From CALLPQ01 sp964479275 (GTDB lineage: Bacteria > Pseudomonadota > Alphaproteobacteria > Caulobacterales > Parvularculaceae): a DNA stretch of 64,000 nt. Location: contig CAYZLR010000001.1 of assembly GCA_964479275.1 (NCBI GenBank), forward strand, positions 62,001 through 126,000, given 5' to 3'. Below the pieces are notes generated by a model. That model saw nothing but the letters and a program-made list of their open reading frames with translations, was not told the DNA's origin and searched no databases. The position numbers and the translations under genes were made by a program. Positions 6,596 to 15,790 of this stretch are shown piece after piece; the stretch's first letter is position 1, and each line of letters begins with the position of its first letter.

Positions 6596-8974
6596 TTAAC
6601 GGTTTGTATGCCCCTTACCCATGGTGCTCATGTTAAAGGTTAATGGGCGAATAGTGCGGTCAGTTTCTTGAGGCTTATCTGGCTTTGGTTCTGAATATTC
6701 ATGGAGTGACGGAATTGGTTTTTGTGGTTCATCAATAGAGAATAAAACTGGCGTAATTTCAGGTTTATTATTTTCTGGTTCTTCTGTCCCATTGTTATCT
6801 TGATGCACGGAAAACAAATCCGCCTCAGTATTGTTTGATTGTGCGGATGTCATGTCCGAGGCATCCTCATAGGGTGAGTTTTGAAGTGCTTGTATCGTAC
6901 CTTCTTGTTCGATCTCAGTCGGATTAATGATTCCAAGCGGATTGATTTGGCTCGCTTCAGGTTTTTCAACTGTGACCGGTTCTGATGGAGTGTATGTTTT
7001 CACGTCTTCTTGCTTGTGATTATAACGTTCTAAAACTTCTATCAGGCTTGAGCGTTGAGATTGTAAATCGGTCTCCATTCTATCAATGCGATCATTTAAG
7101 CGGTCGAATTTGCTAGCTAGAGCTCGGTTTTCTTCACGAAAATCATTGAGGTTGCGCCCCTGTTCATTCAATGAAGCATCCAGCTTGCGTAAAATTTCAT
7201 TATTAATTTCACGTTCCTTCAGCGCCTGTGGGCTTGAGATTGGCTCTTGGGCGCTTCTTTGTTCTTGTGTCACTTGTTGTAATAGAGAGAGTTGTGACTT
7301 TAATTCGGATGTGTCATCGGCCAATTTAGTAAGCTGAGGAGTTGGCGCAGAAATCGACTCAAGTTTTTGCATCACGCGATGGAAGTTTAATTCCGTAACT
7401 TTGCTTTGATTAATAACTTTCTTGTCTAATTCAAGCAGTTTTAATTTAAGCTCTTCATTATTCATTTCATGCCCTTGAGAATTTTTTAATGCGATCTTTT
7501 CTTCGTTACGTTGAATTTCTGATTTCACGTTTGTCGAAAATGCTGCGAATTTCGTGTCTAGATTTTTGCTAATTTGAGATTGAATTTGGCTCGTTTCTGT
7601 TCTAATCGCCGAAATTTCGCTTTTAACCCCTTCTTGCTGTTCGGCTAATTGTTGCGCAAGAGTGTTGATGGTTTGTGAACTTTCTGCTTGTTTGATTTCT
7701 AAAGTTTCCAATGTCTTTATAATCTCAGGGGGCACCGCTGAGTTGCCCTCATGCTTATGATCAATCTCTGGCATCGGAGCCGTTATGATGTGTTGGGGGT
7801 GAAAGCCCGGCGTATCGCTCTGTGTAATTGATAAATCTGCTTCCGTTGTAAATTCACGTTCGAGATCAGAGGAAAAATCATCAGCCACGTCAGGAACCGG
7901 CAACTCGCTTTGAGGGAAGTAAGAGTCATCAGATATCTCGTCTTCATTAATATAAACAGGTTCTAATTCACCCCCGTCGTCTGTGACGGGTTCGGGGTCA
8001 ACATCTATGACCTGATCATGGTTTTGAGAAACTGTCTCACTATGATCGTGTTCGCTGTTCTCCAAATTATTCTCGTCATGGTCATCATCAGAAAATTCTG
8101 CGTCTACAAAAATGGGATCTGTGTCATCACCAGCACGCTCGCGATTACCGGAAAACAATCGTGTGAGGAACCCGTTCTTTTGATGATCGGGGTCATCAAT
8201 TGATTGATCTTCATCAGATCTCTCTTGATGCTGGTCTCCCTCATCATTTGTAGCTGTCTCGTTCGTGTCCTCGTATTCTTCTTTCAAAATAACAACAGAG
8301 GCTTCATCTGTTTCGTGAGATAGAGAGTCATCAAGGAGGTGATCAGCTTTAAACTCTTCTGCCTCAGTTTTTTTGTTATAATCAATCTCATCATCATCAA
8401 AGCGATATGTATCGTCGTTGGCCTGGAAGATGCTTTCTGTTTGATTTTTGCGAATTGCAGTCGCTTCTTTGACACGTTTGATTAAAAACCAAGTGAATAA
8501 AAGGATAGCCAAAAGGCTCAATAGAATGAAGATAATCCAGGTGGTGGTTTGCGAAAGTTTGAACAGAGGCTGAATATTGGGGCCACGATAATTTTGGCTA
8601 TATGGTGGTACGACATCGGCAGGTACTTGCGTATTGGCGCTGTCTTCGCCGGAACGTGCTTGGTTTGGTGCTTGTGTGGATAGGGCTGTCTCGGCTTGGG
8701 CTTCAATATCTTGAATTGCTGCATCGGTATTTTGAACAACATCTTGAAGCTCATTGTTGAGCGCTTCAAGGTCAGAGGGCACTCCGGTGTTTGCGGCTGC
8801 ATTTTCAATCGCTTCAGCCGCTTGTTCCTCTTGTACAAAAGCATACGCCGCTATGCCCGAGTGTGGCCCTGTCATGGAGCCTGTTACAGAGATTGTATTG
8901 AGTATTAACGCGATCAATACTGCAAACACAGCACCGACGAGCTTTTTTGATATCCACACCCCGTATTTTACCAT
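6596..8974 (-). CDS. Large acidic coiled-coil membrane protein, function unknown
   Basis: Not recognised. The 792-residue product (from ATG 8974) has a hydrophobic N-terminal segment (residues about 11-30, VGAVFAVLIALILNTISVTG), a short Gln/Ala-rich region, a second strong membrane span (about 147-168, TWIIFILLSLLAILLFTWFL), then a very acidic stretch (about 190-390) rich in Asp, Glu, His and Ser, a long predicted coiled coil (about 430-660) rich in Gln, Lys and Leu, and a Pro/Glu tail. A GTG at 8983 is possible, but ATG 8974 is preceded by AAGGTGG at good spacing. The design, two membrane spans with a cytoplasmic or periplasmic coiled-coil tail, recalls polar scaffold or envelope-organising proteins; there is no recognisable domain to prove it. 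It is a single gene flanked by rmuC (convergent) and def (divergent). Confidence 0.85.
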   Translation of the reverse strand: MVKYGVWISKKLVGAVFAVLIALILNTISVTGSMTGPHSGIAAYAFVQEEQAAEAIENAAANTGVPSDLEALNNELQDVVQNTDAAIQDIEAQAETALSTQAPNQARSGEDSANTQVPADVVPPYSQNYRGPNIQPLFKLSQTTTWIIFILLSLLAILLFTWFLIKRVKEATAIRKNQTESIFQANDDTYRFDDDEIDYNKKTEAEEFKADHLLDDSLSHETDEASVVILKEEYEDTNETATNDEGDQHQERSDEDQSIDDPDHQKNGFLTRLFSGNRERAGDDTDPIFVDAEFSDDDHDENNLENSEHDHSETVSQNHDQVIDVDPEPVTDDGGELEPVYINEDEISDDSYFPQSELPVPDVADDFSSDLEREFTTEADLSITQSDTPGFHPQHIITAPMPEIDHKHEGNSAVPPEIIKTLETLEIKQAESSQTINTLAQQLAEQQEGVKSEISAIRTETSQIQSQISKNLDTKFAAFSTNVKSEIQRNEEKIALKNSQGHEMNNEELKLKLLELDKKVINQSKVTELNFHRVMQKLESISAPTPQLTKLADDTSELKSQLSLLQQVTQEQRSAQEPISSPQALKEREINNEILRKLDASLNEQGRNLNDFREENRALASKFDRLNDRIDRMETDLQSQRSSLIEVLERYNHKQEDVKTYTPSEPVTVEKPEASQINPLGIINPTEIEQEGTIQALQNSPYEDASDMTSAQSNNTEADLFSVHQDNNGTEEPENNKPEITPVLFSIDEPQKPIPSLHEYSEPKPDKPQETDRTIRPLTFNMSTMGKGHTNR

Positions 8975-9297
8975 CTTGTCCACCTTATGACGATTACGCC
9001 GTCAAATTACTCAAACTCTATTCAAACCTACTGACGGTGACGTTTGCCCGCGACTTTTACTTTGTCCGCTACAATCTCTGCCGTATCCGCCGGCATCAGT
9101 TTAAAAACCTGATCCTTGCACTTTTAAGGTCTCGATTTGAGACTTCCTGTTTTGGACCGTCTCATTCTTAGACTATTACAAAAACCCATACTCGCAAAGG
9201 CTTCTCCATAAAGGCTTTACATCACCAAATTCCGCGCTTTTGCGTCCCGCTGAACCCAAAACAAGCCTGATATTCACCCTTTGATGATTAACGGGGC
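8975..9297. other. Divergent intergenic region between the coiled-coil protein and def
   Basis: About 320 bases hold the promoters of the two divergent genes. No RNA gene, repeat copy or conserved structure was recognised. The only clear element is the def promoter at its right edge, listed separately. Confidence 0.5.
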
Positions 9298-9326
9298 TTG
9301 ACGCATTGTATCAGGGTCCATAATTC
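9298..9326 (+). promoter_or_regulatory. Promoter of def-fmt, possibly giving a leaderless mRNA
   Basis: TTGACG (9298-9303), a 17-base spacer and TAATTC (9321-9326) form a near-consensus sigma-70-type promoter. Transcription would start about 9333, at or next to the def ATG (9334), and no Shine-Dalgarno sequence precedes that ATG. Both facts fit a leaderless transcript. Confidence 0.55.
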
Positions 9327-9333
9327 AAGAACT

Positions 9334-9852
9334 ATGCCGATTAGACCTATTTTAACCGCCCCGGACCCGATTTTACGCCAAATCTCAAAGCCTGTTGAGA
9401 AGGTTGATTATGAGCTACGCGCACTGATGGACGATATGTTAGAGACGATGTATGATGCGCCAGGCATTGGGTTGGCGGCTATACAAATTGGTGTGCCTTT
9501 AAGGGTGATCGTAATGGATCTGGCAGATAATGAGGAAGTGCCACGTCCACAATATTTCGTTAACCCGGAAATCGTTAATCCATCAACAAAAACAAGCGGT
9601 TATGAGGAGGGATGTTTGTCGGTGCCGGAGTTTTATGAGTCGGTCGAACGGCCACAGACCTGTACCATCAAATATCTTGACTATCATGGTAAGGCTTGTG
9701 AAGTCCTAGCTGAGGGCATGTTGGCAACCTGTATTCAACATGAGATGGATCATCTTGAGGGTGTCTTGTTTATCGATCATCTTTCGCGGCTCAAGCGAGA
9801 TAGAATTTTAAAGAAACTGAAAAAAGAACAAAAATTAAGAGCTTCTGCCTAA
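9334..9852 (+). CDS. def: Peptide deformylase
   Basis: Removes the formyl group from the N-terminal Met of new proteins, using a ferrous iron. The 172-residue protein has all three motifs: GIGLAAIQIG (motif 1, with Ile in place of the more common Val), EGCLSVP (motif 2, Cys iron ligand) and QHEMDHLEG (motif 3, two His ligands and the catalytic Glu). An in-frame TTG at 9298 would add 12 residues, but that TTG is the -35 box of a good promoter, so the ATG at 9334 is chosen; it matches the usual family start M-x-I-x-P-I-L. It pairs with fmt, which performs the opposite reaction step, formylation of initiator tRNA, 152 bases downstream. Confidence 0.96.
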   Translation: MPIRPILTAPDPILRQISKPVEKVDYELRALMDDMLETMYDAPGIGLAAIQIGVPLRVIVMDLADNEEVPRPQYFVNPEIVNPSTKTSGYEEGCLSVPEFYESVERPQTCTIKYLDYHGKACEVLAEGMLATCIQHEMDHLEGVLFIDHLSRLKRDRILKKLKKEQKLRASA

Positions 9853-9881
9853 ATGTGAGCCGCTTGGTGCAGAGCATAGGC

Positions 9882-9903
9882 TCTGGGTCGGGCCAGACCC
9901 AGA
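9882..9903. other. Perfect hairpin between def and fmt
   Basis: TCTGGGTC (9882-9889), loop gggcca, GACCCAGA (9896-9903) form an 8-bp stem. There is no T run after it, so it is not a classic terminator; it may attenuate or process the def-fmt transcript. Confidence 0.4.
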
Positions 9904-10004
9904 ACAGAACCAAGGTCTCGATTAACAGGCAAAAAAATTTGCAAATTTGCATTTTTTATCAATATGAAACCTCCAGAACACGCCAAGAATGGGGAATTTA
10001 AACC

Positions 10005-11021
10005 ATGCGTATCGCCTTTATGGGGACACCTGATTTTTCCGTACCAATCCTAAATGCCCTGATCGCAAATAGTCAGCTGGTTGATGTTGGGGGGCATGAG
10101 ATTGTTGCGGTGTATACACAGCCGCCTCGCCCTGCTGGTCGAGGTCGAAAATTGCGTGCATCTCCTGTGCAACAAGCGGCTGAGGCTGTTGGTCTTGATG
10201 TGCGCGCGCCTTTAAACTTTAAATCTGATGAGGATCGTGACGCATTTGCTGCTCTCAATCTGGATCTGGCAATCGTGGTGGCTTACGGATTGATTTTGCC
10301 AAAAGCTATCCTTGATGCGCCCCGTTTAGGGTGTGTAAATCTACATGCATCACTCTTGCCCAGATGGCGCGGTGCGGCGCCGATTCACCGTGCCATTATG
10401 GCCGGCGATCAACAAACGGGCATCCAATTGATGCAAATGGAAGCGGGGCTTGATACCGGGCCAATTCTTTTATCCGAAGCGACTCCCATTTTTGCCGAGG
10501 ATACAACGGGAGTTTTGCATGATCGTTTAGCAAAAATTGGTGCGGATATGATCCCTCGTGCTTTGGCGGCTTTAGAACGCGGCAGTATGGTTGCGACAAC
10601 GCAAGCCAAAGAGGGAATGACTTACGCTGAAAAAGTCAGCCCACAAGAGGCAAAGATTAACTGGACGAAAAGTGCAGCGGAAATTGATTATCATATTCGG
10701 GGACTGTCGCCGTTTCCAGGTGCCTGGTTTATGGCTGATCCCCCAGCTTCATCGGGCTTAGAGGGCCCGGTTCGGATTAAAGCTTTGTTTTCGGGTATGA
10801 CCAATCATACGAGTGCTGCGCCGCCCGGCACAGTGATTAATGCGGATGGAATTTTGGGGATTTCTTGCGGGCAACACAGCCCCTTCATTGCGCCGCCCTC
10901 ATCTGATAGGACCGGCAATGTTGTGGCAATCACAAGGTTACAAAGACCGGGTAAGTCACCGCAAAGCGCCGACGAATTTTTGCGGGGATTTTGTTTTGAA
11001 CCCGGAATGACCCTTTTTTAA
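10005..11021 (+). CDS. fmt: Methionyl-tRNA formyltransferase
   Basis: Transfers a formyl group from 10-formyl-tetrahydrofolate to Met-tRNA(fMet), needed for normal translation initiation. The 338-residue protein starts with the Rossmann-like motif MRIAFMGTPDFSVPIL, carries the catalytic/folate signature ASLLPRWRGAAPIHRAI (the family SLLPxxRGAAPI motif with the active-site His and the following GDxxTG loop, here AGDQQTGIQLM and DTGPIL), and ends with a C-terminal tRNA-binding beta barrel. A ggggaa sits upstream of ATG 10005. The gene forms the def-fmt-truA group common in alphaproteobacteria, although lepB on the other strand separates it from truA. fmt and lepB converge with 13 bases between them. 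Confidence 0.96.
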   Translation: MRIAFMGTPDFSVPILNALIANSQLVDVGGHEIVAVYTQPPRPAGRGRKLRASPVQQAAEAVGLDVRAPLNFKSDEDRDAFAALNLDLAIVVAYGLILPKAILDAPRLGCVNLHASLLPRWRGAAPIHRAIMAGDQQTGIQLMQMEAGLDTGPILLSEATPIFAEDTTGVLHDRLAKIGADMIPRALAALERGSMVATTQAKEGMTYAEKVSPQEAKINWTKSAAEIDYHIRGLSPFPGAWFMADPPASSGLEGPVRIKALFSGMTNHTSAAPPGTVINADGILGISCGQHSPFIAPPSSDRTGNVVAITRLQRPGKSPQSADEFLRGFCFEPGMTLF

Positions 11022-11034
11022 TAAAGGTTATGGG

Positions 11035-11817
11035 TTATTGTATTTTGGAAAAGAAACCTCGCTTTGCGCAGCGTAACCCTTGGGTTTTTTTGCATCGATA
11101 TGTTGAGAACAACACCCGTTCTGCGCGGCCTAATAAATATTCAATCGGCATAAATCCGACGCCTCTATCGAGGTAACGGCTATCAATTGAATTGTCGCGA
11201 TTATCTCCCATTACAAAAAGATGTCCCTCCGGCACAATGAACTCACGTGTGTTATCCGCAAAGTCTTGGTCCGATTGTTCGAAAATATTGTAGTTTGTGC
11301 CGTCATCCAGCTTTTGGGTATATTCCGTAACATTCAGGACGCCGCCGCGATAACTGCGATAGTCAAAATTAGCAATTTTTTCACGGGTGACATTTTCACC
11401 GTTTAGAAACAAGCGTCCGTTTTTATACTGGACCTTGTCTCCGGGTAGGCCAACGACCCGTTTTATAAAAATTTTGTTATCTTGGAGGCGGTTTTTAAAA
11501 GTAACAACTTCGCCGCGTTTTGGCGGGCGACCAAACACTCGACCATTTTTACCCGGAAAGGACGGAGCCAGGGAAAATGGGACTGTGTGTTTGCTGTAAC
11601 CATAAATAAATTTATTGACGACAATGCGATCTCCGACCTCTAAAGCCGGTTGCATGGACTCACTAGGAATGTAATTCATGCCGTAAAACAACAGCCTGAA
11701 TGTAAACACAACGCCTAACACACAGAGAAAAAAGGGCAGTTCTGCACGCAAATTGTCCCAAAACCCTTTGGGCTCTGGAGACACTGTATTATGCGCATTC
11801 TCAGTCTCAATGGTCAT
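11035..11817 (-). CDS. lepB: Signal peptidase I
   Basis: Inner-membrane protease (S26 family) that cuts signal peptides from exported proteins on the periplasmic side. The 260-residue protein has an N-terminal cytoplasmic segment, one membrane span (about residues 28-46, FFLCVLGVVFTFRLLFYGM), the catalytic Ser54 in PSESMQPAL, the general-base Lys119 in IFIKRVVGLPGD, and the boxes FVMGDNRDNSIDSR and RAERVLF. Length and motif order are standard. In many alphaproteobacteria lepB sits in an acpS-lepB-rnc-era cluster; here it is alone and lies antisense within the def-fmt-truA group, which suggests a local rearrangement. The SD AAGGGA is about 13 bases before the ATG. Confidence 0.96.
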   Translation of the reverse strand: MTIETENAHNTVSPEPKGFWDNLRAELPFFLCVLGVVFTFRLLFYGMNYIPSESMQPALEVGDRIVVNKFIYGYSKHTVPFSLAPSFPGKNGRVFGRPPKRGEVVTFKNRLQDNKIFIKRVVGLPGDKVQYKNGRLFLNGENVTREKIANFDYRSYRGGVLNVTEYTQKLDDGTNYNIFEQSDQDFADNTREFIVPEGHLFVMGDNRDNSIDSRYLDRGVGFMPIEYLLGRAERVLFSTYRCKKTQGLRCAKRGFFSKIQ

Positions 11818-11963
11818 TGTCGCGTTATTCCCTTAAACTAGCATATAGATACGATCTGGGTTTGGGGAGATCGTTGTGTTGGCTTTTAATCCTGAGAGTG
11901 CCAGATTAATGGTCTCTTGCCCAGAGTATGACTAAAGATGAATTTTCAAAGATATTCCCAAAC

Positions 11964-12704
11964 ATGCAAAGATACAAATTATTGATAGAGTTTGATGGCA
12001 CGGACTATGCCGGCTGGCAACGACAAAAAGATGAGCCGTCGGTTCAAGCGGCCATAGAGGGGGCTATTAAAGGTTTTAGCGGTGAAGATTGTCATGTGTA
12101 CGGCGCGGGTCGCACGGATGCGGGGGTGCATGGCATTGCTATGGCCGCTCATGTCGATATTTTGAAAACGATTACCCCCTACCGGTTGCAAGAGGCAATA
12201 AACTTTCACCTGAAACCACAAAAAATTTCGATTTTAGCCGTTAAAGCGGTGAGTGCCGATTTTCATGCCCGGTTTTCCTGTATCGCGCGTCACTACCTCT
12301 ATCGCATCATTAATCGCCGCGCTCCGTTGGCACTTGATCAGGGACAAGCTTGGCGCATCAGCGCACCATTAGATGCTGAGGCGATGAATCAGGCCGCACA
12401 AATTTTAGTGGGCCAGCATGATTTTACTACTTTTCGTGCAAGTTTATGTCAGGCAAAATCGCCGATTAAAACGCTGGACACCATTAGTGTGATGCGCACG
12501 CAAGTTCATATTACCATTGAGTGCAGTGCACCTTCATTCCTACACAATCAAGTGCGTTCAATTGTGGGATCATTAGTGGAGGTGGGAAGAAAAAAATGGT
12601 CGTATGCGGATATGGAGCAAGCTTTGATAGCAAAAGAACGCGCTCAATGCGGCCCGGTTGCGCCAGCACACGGACTTTATTTTAAACAAGCCGATTATGC
12701 TTAA
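11964..12704 (+). CDS. truA: tRNA pseudouridine(38-40) synthase TruA
   Basis: Isomerises uridines 38-40 of the tRNA anticodon arm to pseudouridine. Motifs of the TruA family are present: the start MQRYKLLIEFDGTDYAGWQ, the catalytic Asp in the GAGRTDAGVHG loop, the segment RHYLYRIINR, and the C-terminal FLHNQVRSIVGSLVEVG. The in-frame ATG at 11928 would add 12 residues; neither start has a clear ribosome binding site, and 11964 is chosen because TruA proteins normally begin a few residues before the RYKL strand. The order def-fmt-truA is typical of the class, with lepB interposed in antisense. Confidence 0.94.
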   Translation: MQRYKLLIEFDGTDYAGWQRQKDEPSVQAAIEGAIKGFSGEDCHVYGAGRTDAGVHGIAMAAHVDILKTITPYRLQEAINFHLKPQKISILAVKAVSADFHARFSCIARHYLYRIINRRAPLALDQGQAWRISAPLDAEAMNQAAQILVGQHDFTTFRASLCQAKSPIKTLDTISVMRTQVHITIECSAPSFLHNQVRSIVGSLVEVGRKKWSYADMEQALIAKERAQCGPVAPAHGLYFKQADYA

Positions 12705-12851
12705 TCTTATTTTTTCTCTTTGGCTTAATCATTGTGAGACTGAATAAAAACTTGAGATATCACAAAGAGCGATTTTGCAACCAAGTGGGTGCCTGTTGGT
12801 AGCTCTCTTCGGGTAACGCCACAAAAATACGCTACGCTATAAAATTTTGGA

Positions 12852-12885
12852 GCCAATCACTCGTTTCTCAGTGATCGCAATTGGC
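12852..12885. terminator. Hairpin between convergent truA and methyltransferase genes
   Basis: GCCAAT-CACT (12852-12861) can pair with AGTG (12870-12873) and ATTGGC (12880-12885), giving a two-part stem with an internal bulge. It sits between two convergent genes, a place for a two-way terminator, but there is no clear T run. Confidence 0.3.
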
Positions 12886-12968
12886 GCTAACAGACTGTAA
12901 AGCTTTTGACGTTCAATGAGTGAATTATGATAATACCGCAACAGTAAAGCGCATTGGTGCAAGGCGTG

Positions 12969-13778
12969 TTATGCTTTTTTGGATCGGGCCCTAAAGGGTT
13001 TTGTGCCAGGCATCAATGCACCGGCCAGTTTAGGGCGGATTACATTGAGCACTCGTTGCGGCGTTCCTGTGACGGGATTGAGAAGCGATTTTTGCGCTTC
13101 AATAATTAAGACACCACAAAATCCTGGCCATAGGCGTTTGCCAATGTTTTCCCAGGCCTTGGCGCTTTTATGGATGAGGCGTAATTGCAGCGGGGGAAAA
13201 TGCAGCGCTCTTATGACCTTTGATGGTGTGAAAAGAGCGCCTTCTAGTAATCTATTCAATTGTCCGCGAAGCCATGGTCGGCCTGCGGCCATGGGGGTTG
13301 TGTCATAGGCCGCCCAAAGGCCTCGTCTTTGAGCGGCAACAATAATCAGTTGCCCGTCATCAGCGAGAACACGCCAGGCTTCACGCAAAAGTCTCGTGGC
13401 ATCGCGTACTTCTTCTAGGCCATGTATAATGATGATTTTATCCATGGATCGATCCGGTAATGGCCAATATCCTTCATGAACAAGGCAAGCTTTGTTGGAA
13501 TAGAAATCTGTAGTCAGATTATTAGTATGGTCATTCTTGCTGTTGTCGGTGTCAGTGAGCGGCCATCGCATAACCCCTTGTGCATCAGGTGCGAGGGCAA
13601 TAACGGTGCGCGCATCTTCAAATTTCCCTAGCCATGGGGTTGTGTAACCAAACCCTGCTATGCGTTGTCCTTGTATGTCATTACATAACTCAGCTAAAGC
13701 CTCGCCAATAGTTTGGCGAACAAGTTCGCCAAGTGGCGTCTCGTAAAAATGATGCAGATCAAGGATGTCAGTGCGCAC
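12969..13778 (-). CDS. Class I SAM-dependent methyltransferase
   Basis: A predicted methyltransferase of 269 residues; substrate unknown. The Rossmann-type SAM-binding core is divergent but visible: GQRIAGFGYTTPW in place of the usual glycine-rich motif I, the segment EGYWPLPDRSMDKIIIIHGL typical of the methyltransferase_11 post-motif region, and LREAWRVLADDGQLIIVA (motif III area). The Trp/Arg-rich middle (RRGLWAAYDTTPMAAGRPW) is a signature of an alphaproteobacterial family that is regularly found divergent from gloB, as it is here. The N-terminus LHHFYETPLGELVRQTI also fits this group. It is a single gene with a basic C-terminal tail. Confidence 0.88.
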   Translation of the reverse strand: MRTDILDLHHFYETPLGELVRQTIGEALAELCNDIQGQRIAGFGYTTPWLGKFEDARTVIALAPDAQGVMRWPLTDTDNSKNDHTNNLTTDFYSNKACLVHEGYWPLPDRSMDKIIIIHGLEEVRDATRLLREAWRVLADDGQLIIVAAQRRGLWAAYDTTPMAAGRPWLRGQLNRLLEGALFTPSKVIRALHFPPLQLRLIHKSAKAWENIGKRLWPGFCGVLIIEAQKSLLNPVTGTPQRVLNVIRPKLAGALMPGTKPFRARSKKA

Positions 13779-13940
13779 AAGGGGGACTCAATGGGTGTGA
13801 TTGGTTAGTGTAATGATGGTAACAGAAATGGATAAGACTGGGCAACCTAAAATCAGGTCTAAGCGATTGATGAGTGGGCTGTATGGTGATCCTTTATCAG
13901 CTATGTTATAGCGGAGCCATGTTAATATAAGGAACGGATA

Positions 13941-14702
13941 ATGTCTCTTGAGGTTTTTCAATTTCCCTGTCTGTCTGATAATTATGGATATCTCATACGC
14001 GACTCCCGAACTGGCGAAGTCGCTTGTATTGATACTCCTGATGTCGATGCAATTAATGCGGCATTGGCGAGCAAGAATTGGCCTCTCAACACGATATTAA
14101 ATACCCACCATCATTATGACCACGCCGGTGGCAATCTTGCGCTAAAAGAAAAATGGCAATGCCAAATTATTGGCCCGAGAGAAGAGCGTGATCGTATTCC
14201 TGGTATTGATGTTGCGGTGGGGAGCGGCGATCAAATCTCAATTGGTGACGTAAAAGCAGCCGTTTATGATACTCCCGGCCATACGGCTGGACATATTGTG
14301 TATCATTTTGAGCAAGAAAATATGGCTTTTGTTGGTGATACAATTTTTGCACTTGGTTGTGGGCGCCTTTTTGAGGGAACAGCGGCGCAAATGTGGGCTT
14401 CTCTTTCATTGATTGCCAAATGGCCCGGTCACACAAAGCTCTACTGTGCTCATGAATATACAGCAGCGAATGCAAAATTCGCCTTGAGTGTTGATGGGGA
14501 AAATCAAAAACTGATTGAGCGATGCGCGCAAATTGAAAATTTGCGTGCGAAAGGTTTGCCAACGGTTCCCTCCTTCGTAAGGGAAGAGTTAGAGACAAAT
14601 CCATTTTTGCGCCCGGCAGATGTAAATTTTCAAAAACAGTTTGGAACGCGTGACCCGGTTGAAGTGTTTGCAAAAGTACGCCATCTCAAAGATGATTTTT
14701 AA
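13941..14702 (+). CDS. gloB: Hydroxyacylglutathione hydrolase (glyoxalase II)
   Basis: Hydrolyses S-lactoylglutathione to lactate and glutathione, the second step of methylglyoxal detoxification. The 253-residue metallo-beta-lactamase-fold protein has the metal motif THHHYDHAGG (THxHxDH), the ligand His in DTPGHTAGHIVYH, the bridging Asp in AFVGDTIFALGCGRLFEG, the CAHEYT motif and the C-terminal substrate-binding helices with NPFLR. The start ATG 13941 follows aaggaacggata, a good ribosome binding site. It is divergent from the methyltransferase gene, a conserved arrangement. Confidence 0.96.
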   Translation: MSLEVFQFPCLSDNYGYLIRDSRTGEVACIDTPDVDAINAALASKNWPLNTILNTHHHYDHAGGNLALKEKWQCQIIGPREERDRIPGIDVAVGSGDQISIGDVKAAVYDTPGHTAGHIVYHFEQENMAFVGDTIFALGCGRLFEGTAAQMWASLSLIAKWPGHTKLYCAHEYTAANAKFALSVDGENQKLIERCAQIENLRAKGLPTVPSFVREELETNPFLRPADVNFQKQFGTRDPVEVFAKVRHLKDDF

Positions 14703-14728
14703 CAAGGCAAGTTTTAGAGATGCAAATC

Positions 14729-15601
14729 TTAACGGGTAAGCTCAGCGTTTTCACCGTTCAGATCCCAGTCATATTTATATTTTGCAATTGAGGATTTTCC
14801 CTCAATTGCTGACTTGAGGTCTTCATTCGCATATTGTTGAATGTGGTTCAAAACCCCTTTTACACCATCACCAAAATCCTCTCTATACCACCCAAATATT
14901 TTTGACGCAGTAATGCGACCGCCCTTTACTCTGACACCGCGCGGGTGATTGATGTAAGCGATCGCGACTTCGTTCAGCATCATTTCTAGGGTTTTGCCTG
15001 TATAGGCGCGCTCGGCTAAATTAGGACAACCGATTGAAGCGCAATTAACCGCATAATGGATGCGTGCATCTTTAAAGACTGGACGAATAATGCCGTGTTC
15101 TATTTCATTCAAGGTGAGATCAAGGTTTAAAACCGTTGCGATTTTAGTATTCCATGGTTTTTTCAAGTCGCGTATAGATGAAACCTCTTCAGAAGTGATG
15201 ATTAAATGTATGGTTGCCGCATTATAGAGATTAATCCAAAAAGCCAATTGTTCATTGCGGGTATAATCATCAATGTTGATAGCCTCCAAAGCTTGAATGT
15301 ATGAGGCGAGTTGCGCCTGATCATCTGTGCTCACGTGGCGATACTTAACTATATTCAAACCGTCTGTACGAGCGACAAGGTTACGCGTCAAAAAATCATC
15401 GAATAGCGTATGGTCTATCGTTCTTGTGCTGGCATCATTTGATTGGGCAAAAACGTCATCAATCAAAACTGGTGGCAAGATGTAATTGCGTTCTATCCAT
15501 ATGGGGGCAGCACTTGCGGGGGGGGTAACAAAACTCAAAAAAGAGAGGCTAAAAAATACTATAATGATAGCATGAATACGGAGCATAGCGAGAACCTTCA
15601 T
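14729..15601 (-). CDS. Exported DUF547 domain protein
   Basis: A secreted or periplasmic protein of unknown function. From ATG 15601 (or 15586) it begins with a signal peptide (MLRIHAIIIVFFSLSFLSFV, then PPASA before APIW, a plausible cleavage site). The rest is one DUF547 domain: the segments QLAFWINLYNAATIHLI, the His in NEIEHGIIRP, the conserved AVNCASIGCPNL with two Cys, and KIFGWYREDFGD. DUF547 has a papain-like or transglutaminase-like fold by family assignment; its activity is not known. An upstream in-frame start (15655) would put 18 residues before the signal peptide and is unlikely. Transcribed towards the gloB gene. Confidence 0.88.
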   Translation of the reverse strand: MKVLAMLRIHAIIIVFFSLSFLSFVTPPASAAPIWIERNYILPPVLIDDVFAQSNDASTRTIDHTLFDDFLTRNLVARTDGLNIVKYRHVSTDDQAQLASYIQALEAINIDDYTRNEQLAFWINLYNAATIHLIITSEEVSSIRDLKKPWNTKIATVLNLDLTLNEIEHGIIRPVFKDARIHYAVNCASIGCPNLAERAYTGKTLEMMLNEVAIAYINHPRGVRVKGGRITASKIFGWYREDFGDGVKGVLNHIQQYANEDLKSAIEGKSSIAKYKYDWDLNGENAELTR

Positions 15602-15790
15602 CTTTCGAATATTGTGATAATCATGAGAATCTATCACATAAAAATATGGCTCCATCTCTGTTGGTGATTAACAGATTAGGGCGATATGTATATCAACACT
15701 CATTTCGAAAAGATTGTAACCTTCAGCATGCACAATAAAATGCACAATCACGTTACACGCTTGCTTGCGAAACGCAGAAGAAATGCCTGT

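Noticed and set aside
9298..9333. TTG at 9298 as the def start codon
   Set aside because: It coincides with the -35 box of a near-consensus promoter, and the family start fits ATG 9334.
15656..15790. Possible small gene between the DUF547 gene and maeB
   Set aside because: Short plus-strand frame at 15686-15922 overlaps the maeB end in antisense and shows no family signal.
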